Shown here piece by piece: positions 18,361-26,781 of a stretch of 64,000 nt of DNA. The DNA comes from an uncultured Erythrobacter sp. Its GTDB lineage: Bacteria > Pseudomonadota > Alphaproteobacteria > Sphingomonadales > Sphingomonadaceae. Both the position numbers and the translations under genes were made by a program. The notes beneath the pieces are model-generated. The model had not been told where the DNA came from. It saw only the letters and a list, made by a program, of their open reading frames with translations, and ran no database searches. The first letter of the stretch is position 1. Each line of letters begins with the position of its first letter. The stretch spans positions 62,001 to 126,000 of the forward strand of contig NZ_CANMIJ010000002.1 of NCBI RefSeq assembly GCF_947497915.1, given 5' to 3'.

Positions 18361-19464
18361 ATGTACCAAGTTCTAAGTTTTCTCGTTCGCACGCTGCTGA
18401 TTTGCACAATCGGTTTAGGATCGGCGACCCAAGCAGAAAATGATCAGCAAGATGCTCATATACCGGCCAACTACAGCGAAGCTGTTGATCTCTTTATAAC
18501 TCTCGACAATGTCAGTGGTTGGTGGGATGGCTTCGTTGATCCTGCTTATCGGTCGGATTGGGAAAGACGCTTTGGTTGGACCGCAGAAGATCAGGCTTGG
18601 GCTGATCGTTACTCGGAATATCGCCACCGCACTTATGCTGATCCATCACAGACTATGGATATTGCGTCATCCCCACACGGCTTGTTTTCTGCCAGAACGG
18701 CTTATGCTGGAGAGACGGACCCGCTTGCAACATTTATGGTGGATCAACCAAACGTTGAGACAGCGATAGAAAATCTTGGAGAAATTGCGAATGCCGACGA
18801 CGTGAATACCCTGCGTGGCTTTTATATCCACTTCGAGGATCACTGGAGACAAATCCAAAGTGAGAACGGCGCGCTATCGTCCTTTGCCGACAAGCTGGAG
18901 GCTCAACTATCAGGCGAAAAGCTTGACGACTACCTCTCTAAAGTATCCACTTTCTACGGCGTCAAACGCGATGGAAATTTTCGCGTTTTCTTCACACGGT
19001 TTCCTTTAAATACGAGAAGCCGTGCAGAAATTGTCGCGGGCCGCAATCTGATCTTGCACGCGCCGATTGATTGGAAATTTGAAGATGGTGAATGGGATAC
19101 GATCGTAGCGCACGAGATTGTTCATTATGTTTCTTCCCTCCAAAACGATGAGCAAAAGCGATCATTGACCGACCGCTTTCTGGCTAGGTGCCCTACCGCA
19201 AATTCAAGACAACGGCTGTCTCTGCTCGAAGAACCCCTAGCTGTCGCGGTAGGGCAAGTTGGCTACTCCGAGCAGGTGCTCGGTAAACCACTTGAACCTC
19301 TCTCGAACTGGTATGGTAACCCTCGCATTGACATCACCGCCCGTTCCATTGCCAAAAGCATCCTAAACGCACTCAAGAAGGGCATACCAATCGCAAAGTC
19401 ATCTCTCGTCGAGGAAGCAGCACTATTGTGCGACGCCATCGCGAAGATTGAAAACCACCGTTAG
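18361..19464 (+). CDS. Exported protein with HEIVH zinc-metallopeptidase motif
   Basis: The ATG at 18361 is preferred over upstream in-frame starts because it gives a clean signal peptide (MYQVLSFLVRTLLICTIGLG ... ATQA). The mature protein (367 codons in all) has a Trp/Tyr-rich N-terminal region and then VAHEIVHYVSS, an HExxH zinc site with catalytic Glu. The acidic stretch LLEEPLAVAVG about 60 residues later could supply the third ligand, as in gluzincins. This is consistent with a periplasmic metalloprotease, but the family is not recognised and the ribosome-binding site is weak. Confidence 0.68.
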   Translation: MYQVLSFLVRTLLICTIGLGSATQAENDQQDAHIPANYSEAVDLFITLDNVSGWWDGFVDPAYRSDWERRFGWTAEDQAWADRYSEYRHRTYADPSQTMDIASSPHGLFSARTAYAGETDPLATFMVDQPNVETAIENLGEIANADDVNTLRGFYIHFEDHWRQIQSENGALSSFADKLEAQLSGEKLDDYLSKVSTFYGVKRDGNFRVFFTRFPLNTRSRAEIVAGRNLILHAPIDWKFEDGEWDTIVAHEIVHYVSSLQNDEQKRSLTDRFLARCPTANSRQRLSLLEEPLAVAVGQVGYSEQVLGKPLEPLSNWYGNPRIDITARSIAKSILNALKKGIPIAKSSLVEEAALLCDAIAKIENHR

Positions 19465-19738
19465 AGTTAGCACCTGAATTTGCAATGGAAATTCCAGAAC
19501 AAGGTTCGAAATGATGCTGCGCGCTTAATCATTGCCTCACTCCATTGTGATTTTTCTAAAGACGGAATCGAGGCGTCAGAGAGCTATGCCGACCCACGAA
19601 TGTGGTGGCTTCGTACTAATAAGGCATAGAGATCGAGCAACAGGGCCTACACAACCACCCTGTTTATGGCTTTCAGCACAAACGTATTTGCAGCTATCAT
19701 AAAGGAAGGTGGAGCTCAGCCGAACAAGGGATATGCCA

Positions 19739-21343
19739 ATGGATACCGTGACAAAAGCGTCTTTAATGCTGGCCGGTATCGCCGCTGGCTTGACGATTAT
19801 GCCTGAACTAGCGTCAGCCAAGGGCCCGCCGGCAGAATCGTGCAAACAGCTATTCGATCACGCTAAGGCTCGAGGCAAAACGATAATCCCGTCAGAGGCA
19901 GGCGGCGACTTCGAATATCTCGATGGCGCCATGCTCCGCACGCCTGATATGCTGCGCGCGGCCTTAAAACGCATTCGGTCATCGCAACATTCCGGTACCA
20001 AAACACCGGTCGTCCTGATAGCGCGCGGGAACTTTGACGGATGGCTATTTCAGAGAACCAATCCTGACAATTTACCAGTTTGTTTTAATCAAAGCTCACT
20101 TGCCGGATCGAACTGGGAGAACGCTGATTATTCCGGCGTTGGGTTCCTCCAGTCCGATCTCACCGACGCCAATTTCCGAAGAGCACGCATAGAAAACGCC
20201 ATCTTCCACGATTCGGCCTTAACGAATGCGAGAATGCAGGACGCTTTTATCAGAGGCGGTCGGTTCAGCGGAAGCTGGGCCCATAGCGCTACGAACTGGG
20301 ATCTTTCAGGCTCCGACTTGACCCAATTCGTATTTGATTGCGGGATAACCGTAGGGGATGGCTGTCCCCTAGAGCGGGATGGAATAAAATTCGCACGCGC
20401 AAATCTGGAAAAGGCTGATATTTCGTCCTTCCCGACTTGGGGCACGGCGGATTTCGCTGGTGCTATTTTCAAGTCAACCAAGATTGCCCCAAAGCAGATA
20501 CGCCATTTGGACGGGATTAATCCAGTGGGCACCATCGTGCTTAAAGGCGGAAATGAACGTTCCTATCTTGCCAGATCACAGTTCAAGCAGTTGCATGCCC
20601 TCTCGAAAATCGTTGCTGAAGAGAGAAGCGAGCCGTCATTCCAGTGTTCTAATGCCCGCACGAAGGTCGAGAAACTGATTTGCGGCGAGTATGAAAGCAG
20701 ACTGCGCACACTCGATCGCCGTATGACCTTCCTTTACACAAACGGATGGCCTCACGACGCCACTGGGCTCCAACCTCAGCGCGCATGGCTAAAAGAACGG
20801 AACAAGTGCGAGGATGCAGGCTGCGTTCAGTCAGCTTACGCTGATCGGATCAGCGCGGTGCTGGCCGCGAATGGCGACCCGAAAATACTGGATTTGGGAG
20901 AAAGTGCATACTTCATCCCGGACACTATTGGCGTGCCCAAAAGCATTGTCGGATCAGAGCTTTATGAACGTATCGTCCCCGCGGTCGCAGGCGAAGCGAT
21001 GGCAAGCGTCCGTATAACCCGTGAACTGGACGGCAGCTATTCAACGGTCGGGCAGTCAATCGGGGCAAATGCTCACATATGCTCGCTCAGCGGCACGAGA
21101 CTCGCCTTCGACAGCACAAGCGGTTGGTTTTCCAGCACAGATGAAGACGGTAATTCGTGGCCGCTGCTTCAAATCATTGGCGACGAACTGACGATTTACA
21201 AGAACGGTCGATTCTCAGATTCTCGCCCCGAAAATAGCTCGGCGTTTGTCAGCTGCGGCGCGCGCGCCTCCTTTCCAGACATGCAGCGGATTTTCTACGA
21301 CACTGAAAAACTTGCAGCCTTAATCGCGTTTCCTGACGACTAG
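19739..21343 (+). CDS. Exported pentapeptide-repeat protein with LprI-like domain
   Basis: The ATG at 19739 has AAGGG 8 bases upstream and gives 534 residues with a signal peptide ending near ASA. Residues ~125-260 hold pentapeptide-type repeats (ANFRRARIENAIF; ANLEKADIS), forming a right-handed quadrilateral beta-helix. Around 300-390 lies a DUF1311/LprI-like domain with its cysteines (FQCSNARTKVEKLICGEYES ... RNKCEDAGC), a fold known from lysozyme inhibitors. The rest is unrecognised. A periplasmic protective role is a guess from the LprI domain. Confidence 0.75.
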   Translation: MDTVTKASLMLAGIAAGLTIMPELASAKGPPAESCKQLFDHAKARGKTIIPSEAGGDFEYLDGAMLRTPDMLRAALKRIRSSQHSGTKTPVVLIARGNFDGWLFQRTNPDNLPVCFNQSSLAGSNWENADYSGVGFLQSDLTDANFRRARIENAIFHDSALTNARMQDAFIRGGRFSGSWAHSATNWDLSGSDLTQFVFDCGITVGDGCPLERDGIKFARANLEKADISSFPTWGTADFAGAIFKSTKIAPKQIRHLDGINPVGTIVLKGGNERSYLARSQFKQLHALSKIVAEERSEPSFQCSNARTKVEKLICGEYESRLRTLDRRMTFLYTNGWPHDATGLQPQRAWLKERNKCEDAGCVQSAYADRISAVLAANGDPKILDLGESAYFIPDTIGVPKSIVGSELYERIVPAVAGEAMASVRITRELDGSYSTVGQSIGANAHICSLSGTRLAFDSTSGWFSSTDEDGNSWPLLQIIGDELTIYKNGRFSDSRPENSSAFVSCGARASFPDMQRIFYDTEKLAALIAFPDD

Positions 21344-21741
21344 TTTTCATCCTGTTCGTAGGAGGAAATTGCTGCGCCTTCCGCGAAGTGCGATTTTCCA
21401 GAAGAGAAAGATCTAAACGGCTCGATGCGAACCAATATCATCAGTCCGCGCGTCTCCGCCAAATGTTCAAACAAGCGGCCAATCGTGCTCGCTTGACTGC
21501 TTGAAACCGGTTTACCCAAGGCGCCACCGAAACAGCGGCATGGGGTTCAAACGTTTTCGCAAAGCATCTCATCAAGAAGGAAGGCTTTGCTGGGCACTGT
21601 CAGGATTCGGACCAAAAGTGCGGTTTAGTAAAAGGTCTGAAAATGGGCCGATAGGCGACTGTCCGGTCTCAACCGATTGTAACTCAAAAGCAGACATTCG
21701 GCTAACGACCCACTTGCGGACATTGCAGAATTCCCAGTCAC
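21344..21741. other. Intergenic region with one dispersed repeat
   Basis: About 400 bp lie between the pentapeptide gene and the convergent SulP operon end. No ORF here shows coding character. The only structure seen is the ~42-bp dispersed repeat at 21686-21727. Confidence 0.6.
21686..21727 (+). repeat. Dispersed ~40-bp repeat, copy A
   Basis: The core CGACCCACTTGCGGACATTG is preceded by AAAAGCAGACATTCGGCTAA. Two more copies occur in the same orientation at 25748-25786 and 29374-29415, all intergenic. Confidence 0.75.
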
Positions 21742-23544
21742 TCAAATCAAGCCGCGTGCCATATAATGATCGACCGGTTCGGGTGGTTCGCCAGTATCCT
21801 GTGAGACTTCGGCGAAAGCTTTATCCTGGGTCAGGAAAACCTTTCCATTCAGTTCTTCGGTGAAATGTGTCCGGTTGAGGCGGTCCATCACCGGGCCCTT
21901 AACTTCGGAAAGGTGCAAACCAATCCCGCCATCGCCCAAGCGATGATTGATGGCCTCAAGGCTTTCTAGGCCCGAGGCGTCAATCTCATTCACCGCGCTG
22001 CACATCAAGATGACATGGCGCAAATCTGGCCGTTCCGCGACGCGCTCCAGTACATATTCTTCAAGCCATCGGGCATTCAAATAGGTCAGCGCTTCATCGA
22101 TACGGATTGAGAGCACATGGGGCACGGTGAAGACTTTGTGCCGCTCAACATTACGGAAATGCTCGGTTTCCGGAACCCGCCCGATGATCGCAGCATGCGG
22201 TCTGCTGGCGCGCCACAGATATAAGACAAGGCCAACGCCAACGCCCGCTATCACACCGGCTTCGACGCCCGCCAGCAGGGTTATGAGGATTGTAGCAAGA
22301 TGCGCCGTGAAATCCGCTTTGGAGTAGCGCCAAAGCTGTCCGGGTGTCTTGAGATCAACAAGGCTTAGGACAGCGACGATGATGGTCGCTGCGAGCGTCG
22401 TGATGGGAAGGTAAAACAAGAGCGGCGTCAGGAAGACGGTCGCCAATGCGATCCCGCCAGCTGTATAAGCTCCTGCCGCTGGGGTCTTCGCTCCAGCATC
22501 GAAATTCACCGCCGAGCGCGCAAATCCGCCAGTGACTGGATAGCCGCCAGAAAATGCGCTCGCGATATTGGCTGATCCCAGGCCAATCAGTTCCTGATCA
22601 GGTGAAATGCGCTGGCGGCGTTTAGCGGCAAGCGTTTGCGCCACCGAGACGCTTTCGACAAACCCGATGATCGAAATCAGCAAAGCGGGTAGCCAGAGTT
22701 GCTCGATCAAGGATAGATCAGCACTCGGAACGGCGAAAGGTGGCAGCCCTTGCGGAATTGCACCGACTAGCGCGATGCCTTCGGCTTCGAGATCAAACAG
22801 CAATACTGCCAAGATTGAGAAGGCAACAGCAAAAACTGGCCCAGCCTTGGCGGTCATGTCGGCCGCACGTTCTGGCAAGCCAAGGCGTTGCAAGGCGGGT
22901 TTTGCTCCATTGCGCACCCAGAACAAAAAGAGAGTTGCAGGGATACCGATTGCGAGTGCCCAGATATTGGTCTCCCTAATTGCACTCGCCAGTGATCCGA
23001 GCATTCCCGGCCAATTGTCACCCTCTGCTGATACACCGAGAATGTGTTTAAGCTGGCTTGTAGCGATCAGAATACCCGAGGCTGTAATGAAACCGCTGAT
23101 CACGGGGTGCGACAAGAGGTTGGCGAGAAAACCAGCGCGAAGAATGCCCAGAATAGCGAGCATCAAACCGGATAGAAGTGCGAGGGTCATGGCAGCGTCG
23201 AGATATTCTGCCGTACCTTGAGTTGCGACAGCGCCCGCTGCCGAAGCTGTCATCAAGGAGATGACCGCGACAGGGCCGACGGCGAGTGTCCGACTGGTTC
23301 CAAAGATCGCATAGAGCACGAGCGGCGCGATCGAGGCATAAAGTCCCACAACCGGCGGAAGCCCGGCCAGTAATGCATAGGCAAGGCTTTGCGGGATGAG
23401 CATGATTGTAACGATCACCGCTGCCACTAGATCGTCTGTCAGGATTGAGCGGTTGTATGTCCGGCCCCATTCAAGGATGGGAAAGAACTGACGCAATCCA
23501 GTTGGCTTGGATACACCTTCCGGCTCATCTGACATTTGTGTCAT
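21742..23544 (-). CDS. SulP-family anion transporter with STAS domain
   Basis: The 600-residue inner-membrane transporter carries the SulP signature (DDLVAAVIVTIMLIPQSLAY), 10-14 membrane helices over residues 35-430, and a C-terminal STAS domain (IDEALTYLNARWLEEYV ... VNEIDASGLESLEAIN). SulP proteins move sulfate or other small anions. Its ATG overlaps the stop of the preceding YeeE-like gene (ATGA), making it the last gene of the ArsR-led sulfur operon. In that setting export of sulfite or sulfate made from sulfide is likelier than general uptake; that is inference. Confidence 0.9.
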   Translation of the reverse strand: MTQMSDEPEGVSKPTGLRQFFPILEWGRTYNRSILTDDLVAAVIVTIMLIPQSLAYALLAGLPPVVGLYASIAPLVLYAIFGTSRTLAVGPVAVISLMTASAAGAVATQGTAEYLDAAMTLALLSGLMLAILGILRAGFLANLLSHPVISGFITASGILIATSQLKHILGVSAEGDNWPGMLGSLASAIRETNIWALAIGIPATLFLFWVRNGAKPALQRLGLPERAADMTAKAGPVFAVAFSILAVLLFDLEAEGIALVGAIPQGLPPFAVPSADLSLIEQLWLPALLISIIGFVESVSVAQTLAAKRRQRISPDQELIGLGSANIASAFSGGYPVTGGFARSAVNFDAGAKTPAAGAYTAGGIALATVFLTPLLFYLPITTLAATIIVAVLSLVDLKTPGQLWRYSKADFTAHLATILITLLAGVEAGVIAGVGVGLVLYLWRASRPHAAIIGRVPETEHFRNVERHKVFTVPHVLSIRIDEALTYLNARWLEEYVLERVAERPDLRHVILMCSAVNEIDASGLESLEAINHRLGDGGIGLHLSEVKGPVMDRLNRTHFTEELNGKVFLTQDKAFAEVSQDTGEPPEPVDHYMARGLI

Positions 23545-23948
23545 GCGTTAAACCGATGCAGGACCATCCCTGCTGCCATGCTGATAACAAAGATACCAGC
23601 AGAGATTGGCGCGACAATCAGCGCGCTTATGGCGGGGCCGGGGCAAAGTCCGGCGAGGCCCCAACCAATCCCAAAAAGGATCGCGCCGCCTATAAGTTTC
23701 GCGTCAATGCTCTGGGTGCCGGGAAGATTAAACTCATGGGCAAAAACAGGTTGGGTTAGACCGCGCTGGATCAGCCAAGCAATCGCCATCACCAATACCG
23801 CTCCGCCCATTACAAAGGCCAAGGTTGGGTCCCATGCGCCAAACACGTCAAGAAAGCCGCGCACACGTGAAGGGTCCATCATTCCTGAAACGGCAAGTCC
23901 ACCGCCAAAGAGGGTCCCGGCTACAAGGGTAATAGTGAAATCACGCAT
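23541..23948 (-). CDS. YeeE/YedE-family half-size membrane protein (second of pair)
   Basis: The ATG at 23948 shares a base with the upstream TGA and gives 135 residues; the longer ORF overlaps the upstream gene in another frame. Four hydrophobic segments are present, with the conserved motif GWGLAGLCPGPA, whose Cys matches the sulfur-relay cysteine of YeeE/TsuA-type thiosulfate channels. It pairs with the next gene to form a split transporter, as in pmpA/pmpB genes beside bigR-type regulators. It probably moves a reduced sulfur species across the inner membrane. Confidence 0.87.
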   Translation of the reverse strand: MRDFTITLVAGTLFGGGLAVSGMMDPSRVRGFLDVFGAWDPTLAFVMGGAVLVMAIAWLIQRGLTQPVFAHEFNLPGTQSIDAKLIGGAILFGIGWGLAGLCPGPAISALIVAPISAGIFVISMAAGMVLHRFNA

Positions 23949-24394
23949 CACCACCCCCATCCAAGCATGTTGGCAAATGCAACGGTAGCGATGCCGCTTG
24001 TGATAAAAGTCGCCGTTGCAACAAGCGAGCGAGGCGAAAGTCGCGACATGCCGCATACGCCATGCCCGCTGGTGCAACCGCTGCCAAGCCGCGTGCCAAA
24101 TCCGACGATCAGACCACCTGCAATCAGCATCCAAGTTGCGGGAGGGAACTCGGCATCAATTGGCATAATGAAAGTGTTGACCAGCAAGGCCCCTAAGAGC
24201 AGCCCGACAATGAACAGCCAAGCCACGGGCAAGGGCGCGCCCGATTTGCTGAGCGTCATGGCTCGTGCGGCAATGCCGCTAATCCCGGCAATACGCCCTG
24301 ATCCCAACAACATAAGCGCGGCGGCCAGTCCGATGAGCAAACCACCAACAAACCCTTCGAGCGGCATGGCGTTAGGAAATCCGGGTAATGTCAT
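23948..24394 (-). CDS. YeeE/YedE-family half-size membrane protein (first of pair)
   Basis: The 148-residue protein has about four membrane segments and the hallmark GSGCTSGHGVCGMSR, whose two cysteines match the conserved sulfur-handling residues of YeeE/TsuA. Its start overlaps the metallohydrolase stop by 4 bases and its stop overlaps the next start by one base. The pair is a classic component of sulfide-responsive operons in alphaproteobacteria. Thiosulfate or a persulfide is the expected substrate; direction of transport is unknown. Confidence 0.88.
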   Translation of the reverse strand: MTLPGFPNAMPLEGFVGGLLIGLAAALMLLGSGRIAGISGIAARAMTLSKSGAPLPVAWLFIVGLLLGALLVNTFIMPIDAEFPPATWMLIAGGLIVGFGTRLGSGCTSGHGVCGMSRLSPRSLVATATFITSGIATVAFANMLGWGW

Positions 24395-25257
24395 AGCGTG
24401 TCCACCGGTACTTTGAGATAGCGAATGCCATTGTCCTCAGCGGGTGGCAATTCACCGGCCCGCATATTGACCTGCACCGAAGGGATCATCAGCTTGGGGG
24501 CGGAGAGTTTCACATCGCGGGCATTGCGCATGGCCACGAATTCATCCTCTCCAACCCCATCGCGCACATGGACATTGCCGCGCTTTTGCTGCGCGACTGA
24601 GGATTGCCAGCAATATTCGCTGCGTTCCGGCGGGAGATAATCGTGATTTAGAAAGATACGGGTGTCATCAGGCAGTTTAAAAATGCGCTGGATTGACCGG
24701 TAGAGTGCGCTCGCATCACCGCCGGGAAAATCGCAGCGAGCCGTGCCGTAGTCAGGCATAAAAAGCGTATCTCCAACAAAGGCGGCATTGCCTATCACAT
24801 GCGTCATGCAAGCAGGCGTATGGCCTGGCGTATGCAAGGCACGCGCTTTAAGCTTGCCGATCCGATAGGTCTCGCCATCGGCAAAAAGGTGATCGAACTG
24901 CGAACCATCATAGCGAAAGCTCGCTTCCGCACCGAAGAGCTTGCCAAACACTTTCTGCACTTCGGTGATGTGGTTGCCGATTGCCACTTTCCCACCAAGC
25001 TTGTTTTTGAGGTAGTGGGCCGCCGATAAGTGATCGGCATGGATATGTGTGTCGATTATCCAATCGACGCAAAGCGAGTGCGTTTGGATATGATCGATCA
25101 AGCGGTCTGTGCTAACAGTTGCAGTGCGACCCGAAGCCGCATTGTAATCGAGCAAAGGATCAATGATCGCACAATGCCCGGTGTCAGGGTCAGCAGCGAT
25201 ATGGCTGATATTGTTGGTTGCTTCGTCGAAGAAGGACGTGACGATGGGATTTCTCAT
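24391..25257 (-). CDS. MBL-fold persulfide dioxygenase-like hydrolase (ETHE1/Blh type)
   Basis: The 288-residue metallo-beta-lactamase-fold protein has HIHADH at 71-76, a downstream His in LHTPGHTPACMTHV, Asp in FVGDTLFMPDYGTARCDFPG, and NHDY near 205. The DYGTARCDFPGG block is characteristic of ETHE1/Blh persulfide dioxygenases, mononuclear-iron enzymes that oxidise glutathione persulfide to sulfite. No rhodanese or DUF442 domain is fused. It is second in the operon behind the ArsR sensor, overlapping it by 4 bases, and is the enzymatic core of a sulfide-detoxification pathway. Confidence 0.9.
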   Translation of the reverse strand: MRNPIVTSFFDEATNNISHIAADPDTGHCAIIDPLLDYNAASGRTATVSTDRLIDHIQTHSLCVDWIIDTHIHADHLSAAHYLKNKLGGKVAIGNHITEVQKVFGKLFGAEASFRYDGSQFDHLFADGETYRIGKLKARALHTPGHTPACMTHVIGNAAFVGDTLFMPDYGTARCDFPGGDASALYRSIQRIFKLPDDTRIFLNHDYLPPERSEYCWQSSVAQQKRGNVHVRDGVGEDEFVAMRNARDVKLSAPKLMIPSVQVNMRAGELPPAEDNGIRYLKVPVDTL

Positions 25258-25601
25258 TGCGCGCCTGCCTCAGCCAAGACTTTGGAGCTGGCACCGCCCT
25301 TAGCGTCATCGCCGCAAAAGCGCTCGTAAAGAAATCCCATGATCGCGACCGCGTCGTCATTGTCGATCCGGTAATAGATGGTCTGACCGTCGCGGCGTGA
25401 GGCGATGATTCCTTCGCGGCGCAGGATGGCAAGTTGCTGCGACATAGCAGGCGGTTTCATACCGACCTCTTCGGCCAACGCGCCTGCGGCCATCTCACCT
25501 TGAGCAAGATTGCAAAGCGCCATGAGCCGCTCTCGATGCGAGAGTAGTTTTAGAAGGCCGCTGACATGGGCAGCAGTCTGCTCCATTTCCATTAATTGCA
25601 T
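25254..25601 (-). CDS. ArsR-family persulfide-sensing repressor (BigR/SqrR-like)
   Basis: From the ATG at 25601 the protein has 115 residues with a winged helix (PPAMSQQLAILRREGIIASR) and wing (RDGQTIYYRID). Only three cysteines precede or flank the HTH in the longest frame, and two of them, in MALCNLA and YERFCGDD, are exactly 66 residues apart. That is the spacing of the reactive pair in BigR and SqrR, which form a polysulfide bridge and release DNA. ATG codons at 25592 and 25586 are alternative starts. No Shine-Dalgarno is visible and the promoter -10 lies just upstream, so translation may be nearly leaderless. It is expected to repress its own operon. Confidence 0.88.
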   Translation of the reverse strand: MQLMEMEQTAAHVSGLLKLLSHRERLMALCNLAQGEMAAGALAEEVGMKPPAMSQQLAILRREGIIASRRDGQTIYYRIDNDDAVAIMGFLYERFCGDDAKGGASSKVLAEAGAQ

Positions 25602-25637
25602 ATCTGCGCAAATACGCAATTACGAGGTGGGAGTCAA
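25594..25637 (-). promoter_or_regulatory. Promoter and overlapping operator of the sulfur operon
   Basis: On the minus strand, TTGACT (25632-25637) is followed after 17 bp by TATTTG (25609-25614). An inverted repeat, AATTGCGTAT-8-ATATGCAATT (arms 25612-25621 and 25594-25603, one mismatch), covers the -10 and the ATG at 25601. This is where an ArsR repressor would occlude RNA polymerase. The assignment is from sequence only. Confidence 0.75.
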
Positions 25638-25747
25638 GGTTCTTTGGAAGGCGCGCACAATGTCCTCTTTCACCCCCATAACCAGCCGTGAGGTGGCTCT
25701 GGGGGCTGTCCTGATAGCGGTCTGACCGGTTTGCCGCACTACTGCCC

Positions 25748-25786
25748 AAAAGCGGCTGGTCGGCAAACGACCCATTTGCGGACATA
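25748..25786 (+). repeat. Dispersed ~40-bp repeat, copy B
   Basis: It reads AAAAGCGGCTGGTCGGCAAA followed by CGACCCATTTGCGGACATA. It is closest to copy C at 29374-29415. Confidence 0.75.
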
Positions 25787-25809
25787 ACTCGGATAAAGCG
25801 CGGCGGTGG

Positions 25810-26208
25810 CTACTTGGGTGGCATGGCTTCAGCGAATATTGATCGCACAGCCATGCATGCCCAAAGCACAGCCAAAACAACAGGTGTCATAACGATCTGC
25901 ATGAATAAGATCGAAAGCACCCCAGTTGAGCTGCTCGTTAAATCGACTTGGGACAACCATATAAAGAACACGCCGATGGCAGCACTTGAAATGCATAAGC
26001 TAGTAATGCGGACGAAGCGATCTGAGTTGATGAAAATCGCTAAAAGCATTGCGATCTGTGGCACGCCCGAGCAGGCAATCAGGATAGGAAGCAAAACAAG
26101 CCATTCAACCAAACCTTCGCTCGATGGAAACCCGAATGCGGTCGACGGCAATACACATAACAATGATGCAAATAAGCATCCGAGCCTCTTTGATCCCAAA
26201 TCAATCAT
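25810..26208 (-). CDS. Small membrane protein of unknown function
   Basis: The 132-residue ORF has about four hydrophobic segments, spread over roughly residues 8-28, 35-58, 70-88 and 95-120, and a short charged C-terminus. No family is recognised. It is preceded by no clear ribosome-binding site and stands alone, so it is supported mainly by its membrane-protein pattern. Confidence 0.5.
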   Translation of the reverse strand: MIDLGSKRLGCLFASLLCVLPSTAFGFPSSEGLVEWLVLLPILIACSGVPQIAMLLAIFINSDRFVRITSLCISSAAIGVFFIWLSQVDLTSSSTGVLSILFMQIVMTPVVLAVLWACMAVRSIFAEAMPPK

Positions 26209-26296
26209 GGCGAAACGTTAATTGCAGCTCGTTAATTAGTCGAGTGGCTGCGTTCCAACCCAATCTCGGTCATTGAATGATGGCTCAAACTGGGCC

Positions 26297-26324
26297 GAAT
26301 GCTGACAGTCTGGAATCAGCATTC
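26297..26324. repeat. Inverted repeat, 9-bp arms
   Basis: GAATGCTGA and TCAGCATTC flank a 10-base spacer, in a gene-free stretch between the small membrane protein and the IS remnant. No T-tract follows. The role is unknown. Confidence 0.55.
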
Positions 26325-26404
26325 AGGTCGGAAAGGCGGACCTGCCGCACCGCAGAACGCTGGGTGAAGTAATGAAGGCCTGAGCCCTCTGTGTGGCCCA
26401 GTCT

Positions 26405-26449
26405 TAGCCCTTATGGGTTGGGTTCAGGTACAGTTAGTCTGACAACGCC
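26405..26449 (+). mobile_element. Solitary IS6-type end
   Basis: Read on the minus strand from 26449, the sequence GGCGTTGTCAGACTAACTG matches the left ends of the three IS6 copies (GGTGCTGTCAGTCTAA type). No transposase or second end follows, so this is a remnant of a deleted or rearranged element. The inner boundary is approximate. Confidence 0.7.
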
Positions 26450-26623
26450 CGTCCAAGGCATGATCGAAGCGCTGACCACCCCTGCGACGGCGGCAATTGA
26501 GGCACTGTTCACCGCGAGCCACGCGGGGATCGCATAAAAGAACAACCCGATCGGTACGCCTTGCGTAAAGTAGAATAGGAACACGGTAAGAAACCGCAGT
26601 TTCGAGCTTTTCTCCAGGATCAT
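26411..26623 (-). pseudogene. MFS transporter, 5' fragment cut by an IS end
   Basis: It starts at the ATG at 26623 with GGGGAA 6 bases upstream. The first 58 residues (FLFYFTQGVPIGLFFYAIPA ... VVSASIMPWT) match the N-terminus of AmpG-like major facilitator proteins: one and a half membrane helices with the conserved QGVPIGLF motif. At 26449 the frame crosses into an IS6-type end and stops after 13 foreign codons. A full protein would have about 400 residues, so this is non-functional unless the short peptide has a use. Confidence 0.75.
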
Positions 26624-26645
26624 GGCTGTTCCCCAAATGGGCTAA

Positions 26646-26684
26646 CTCCGGCAGGCAGCAGGGTCGCAAAGCTGCCTGCCGGAG
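26646..26684 (-). terminator. Strong hairpin downstream of exported-protein gene
   Basis: Perfect 14-bp arms (CTCCGGCAGGCAGC and its complement) enclose an 11-base loop. It lies between the stop at 26782 and the MFS fragment start at 26623, both minus strand. There is no U-run, so it may be a processing or stability hairpin instead of an intrinsic terminator. Confidence 0.65.
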
Positions 26685-26781
26685 CCCAGAGACCGAGGCA
26701 TTTGGTACTCGGTCAATTCTATAAACCAGCAGGGTGTCTTCGCCGCGCGAAGCCAGCGGGTCTGCCACTCTGGAAGCGCTC

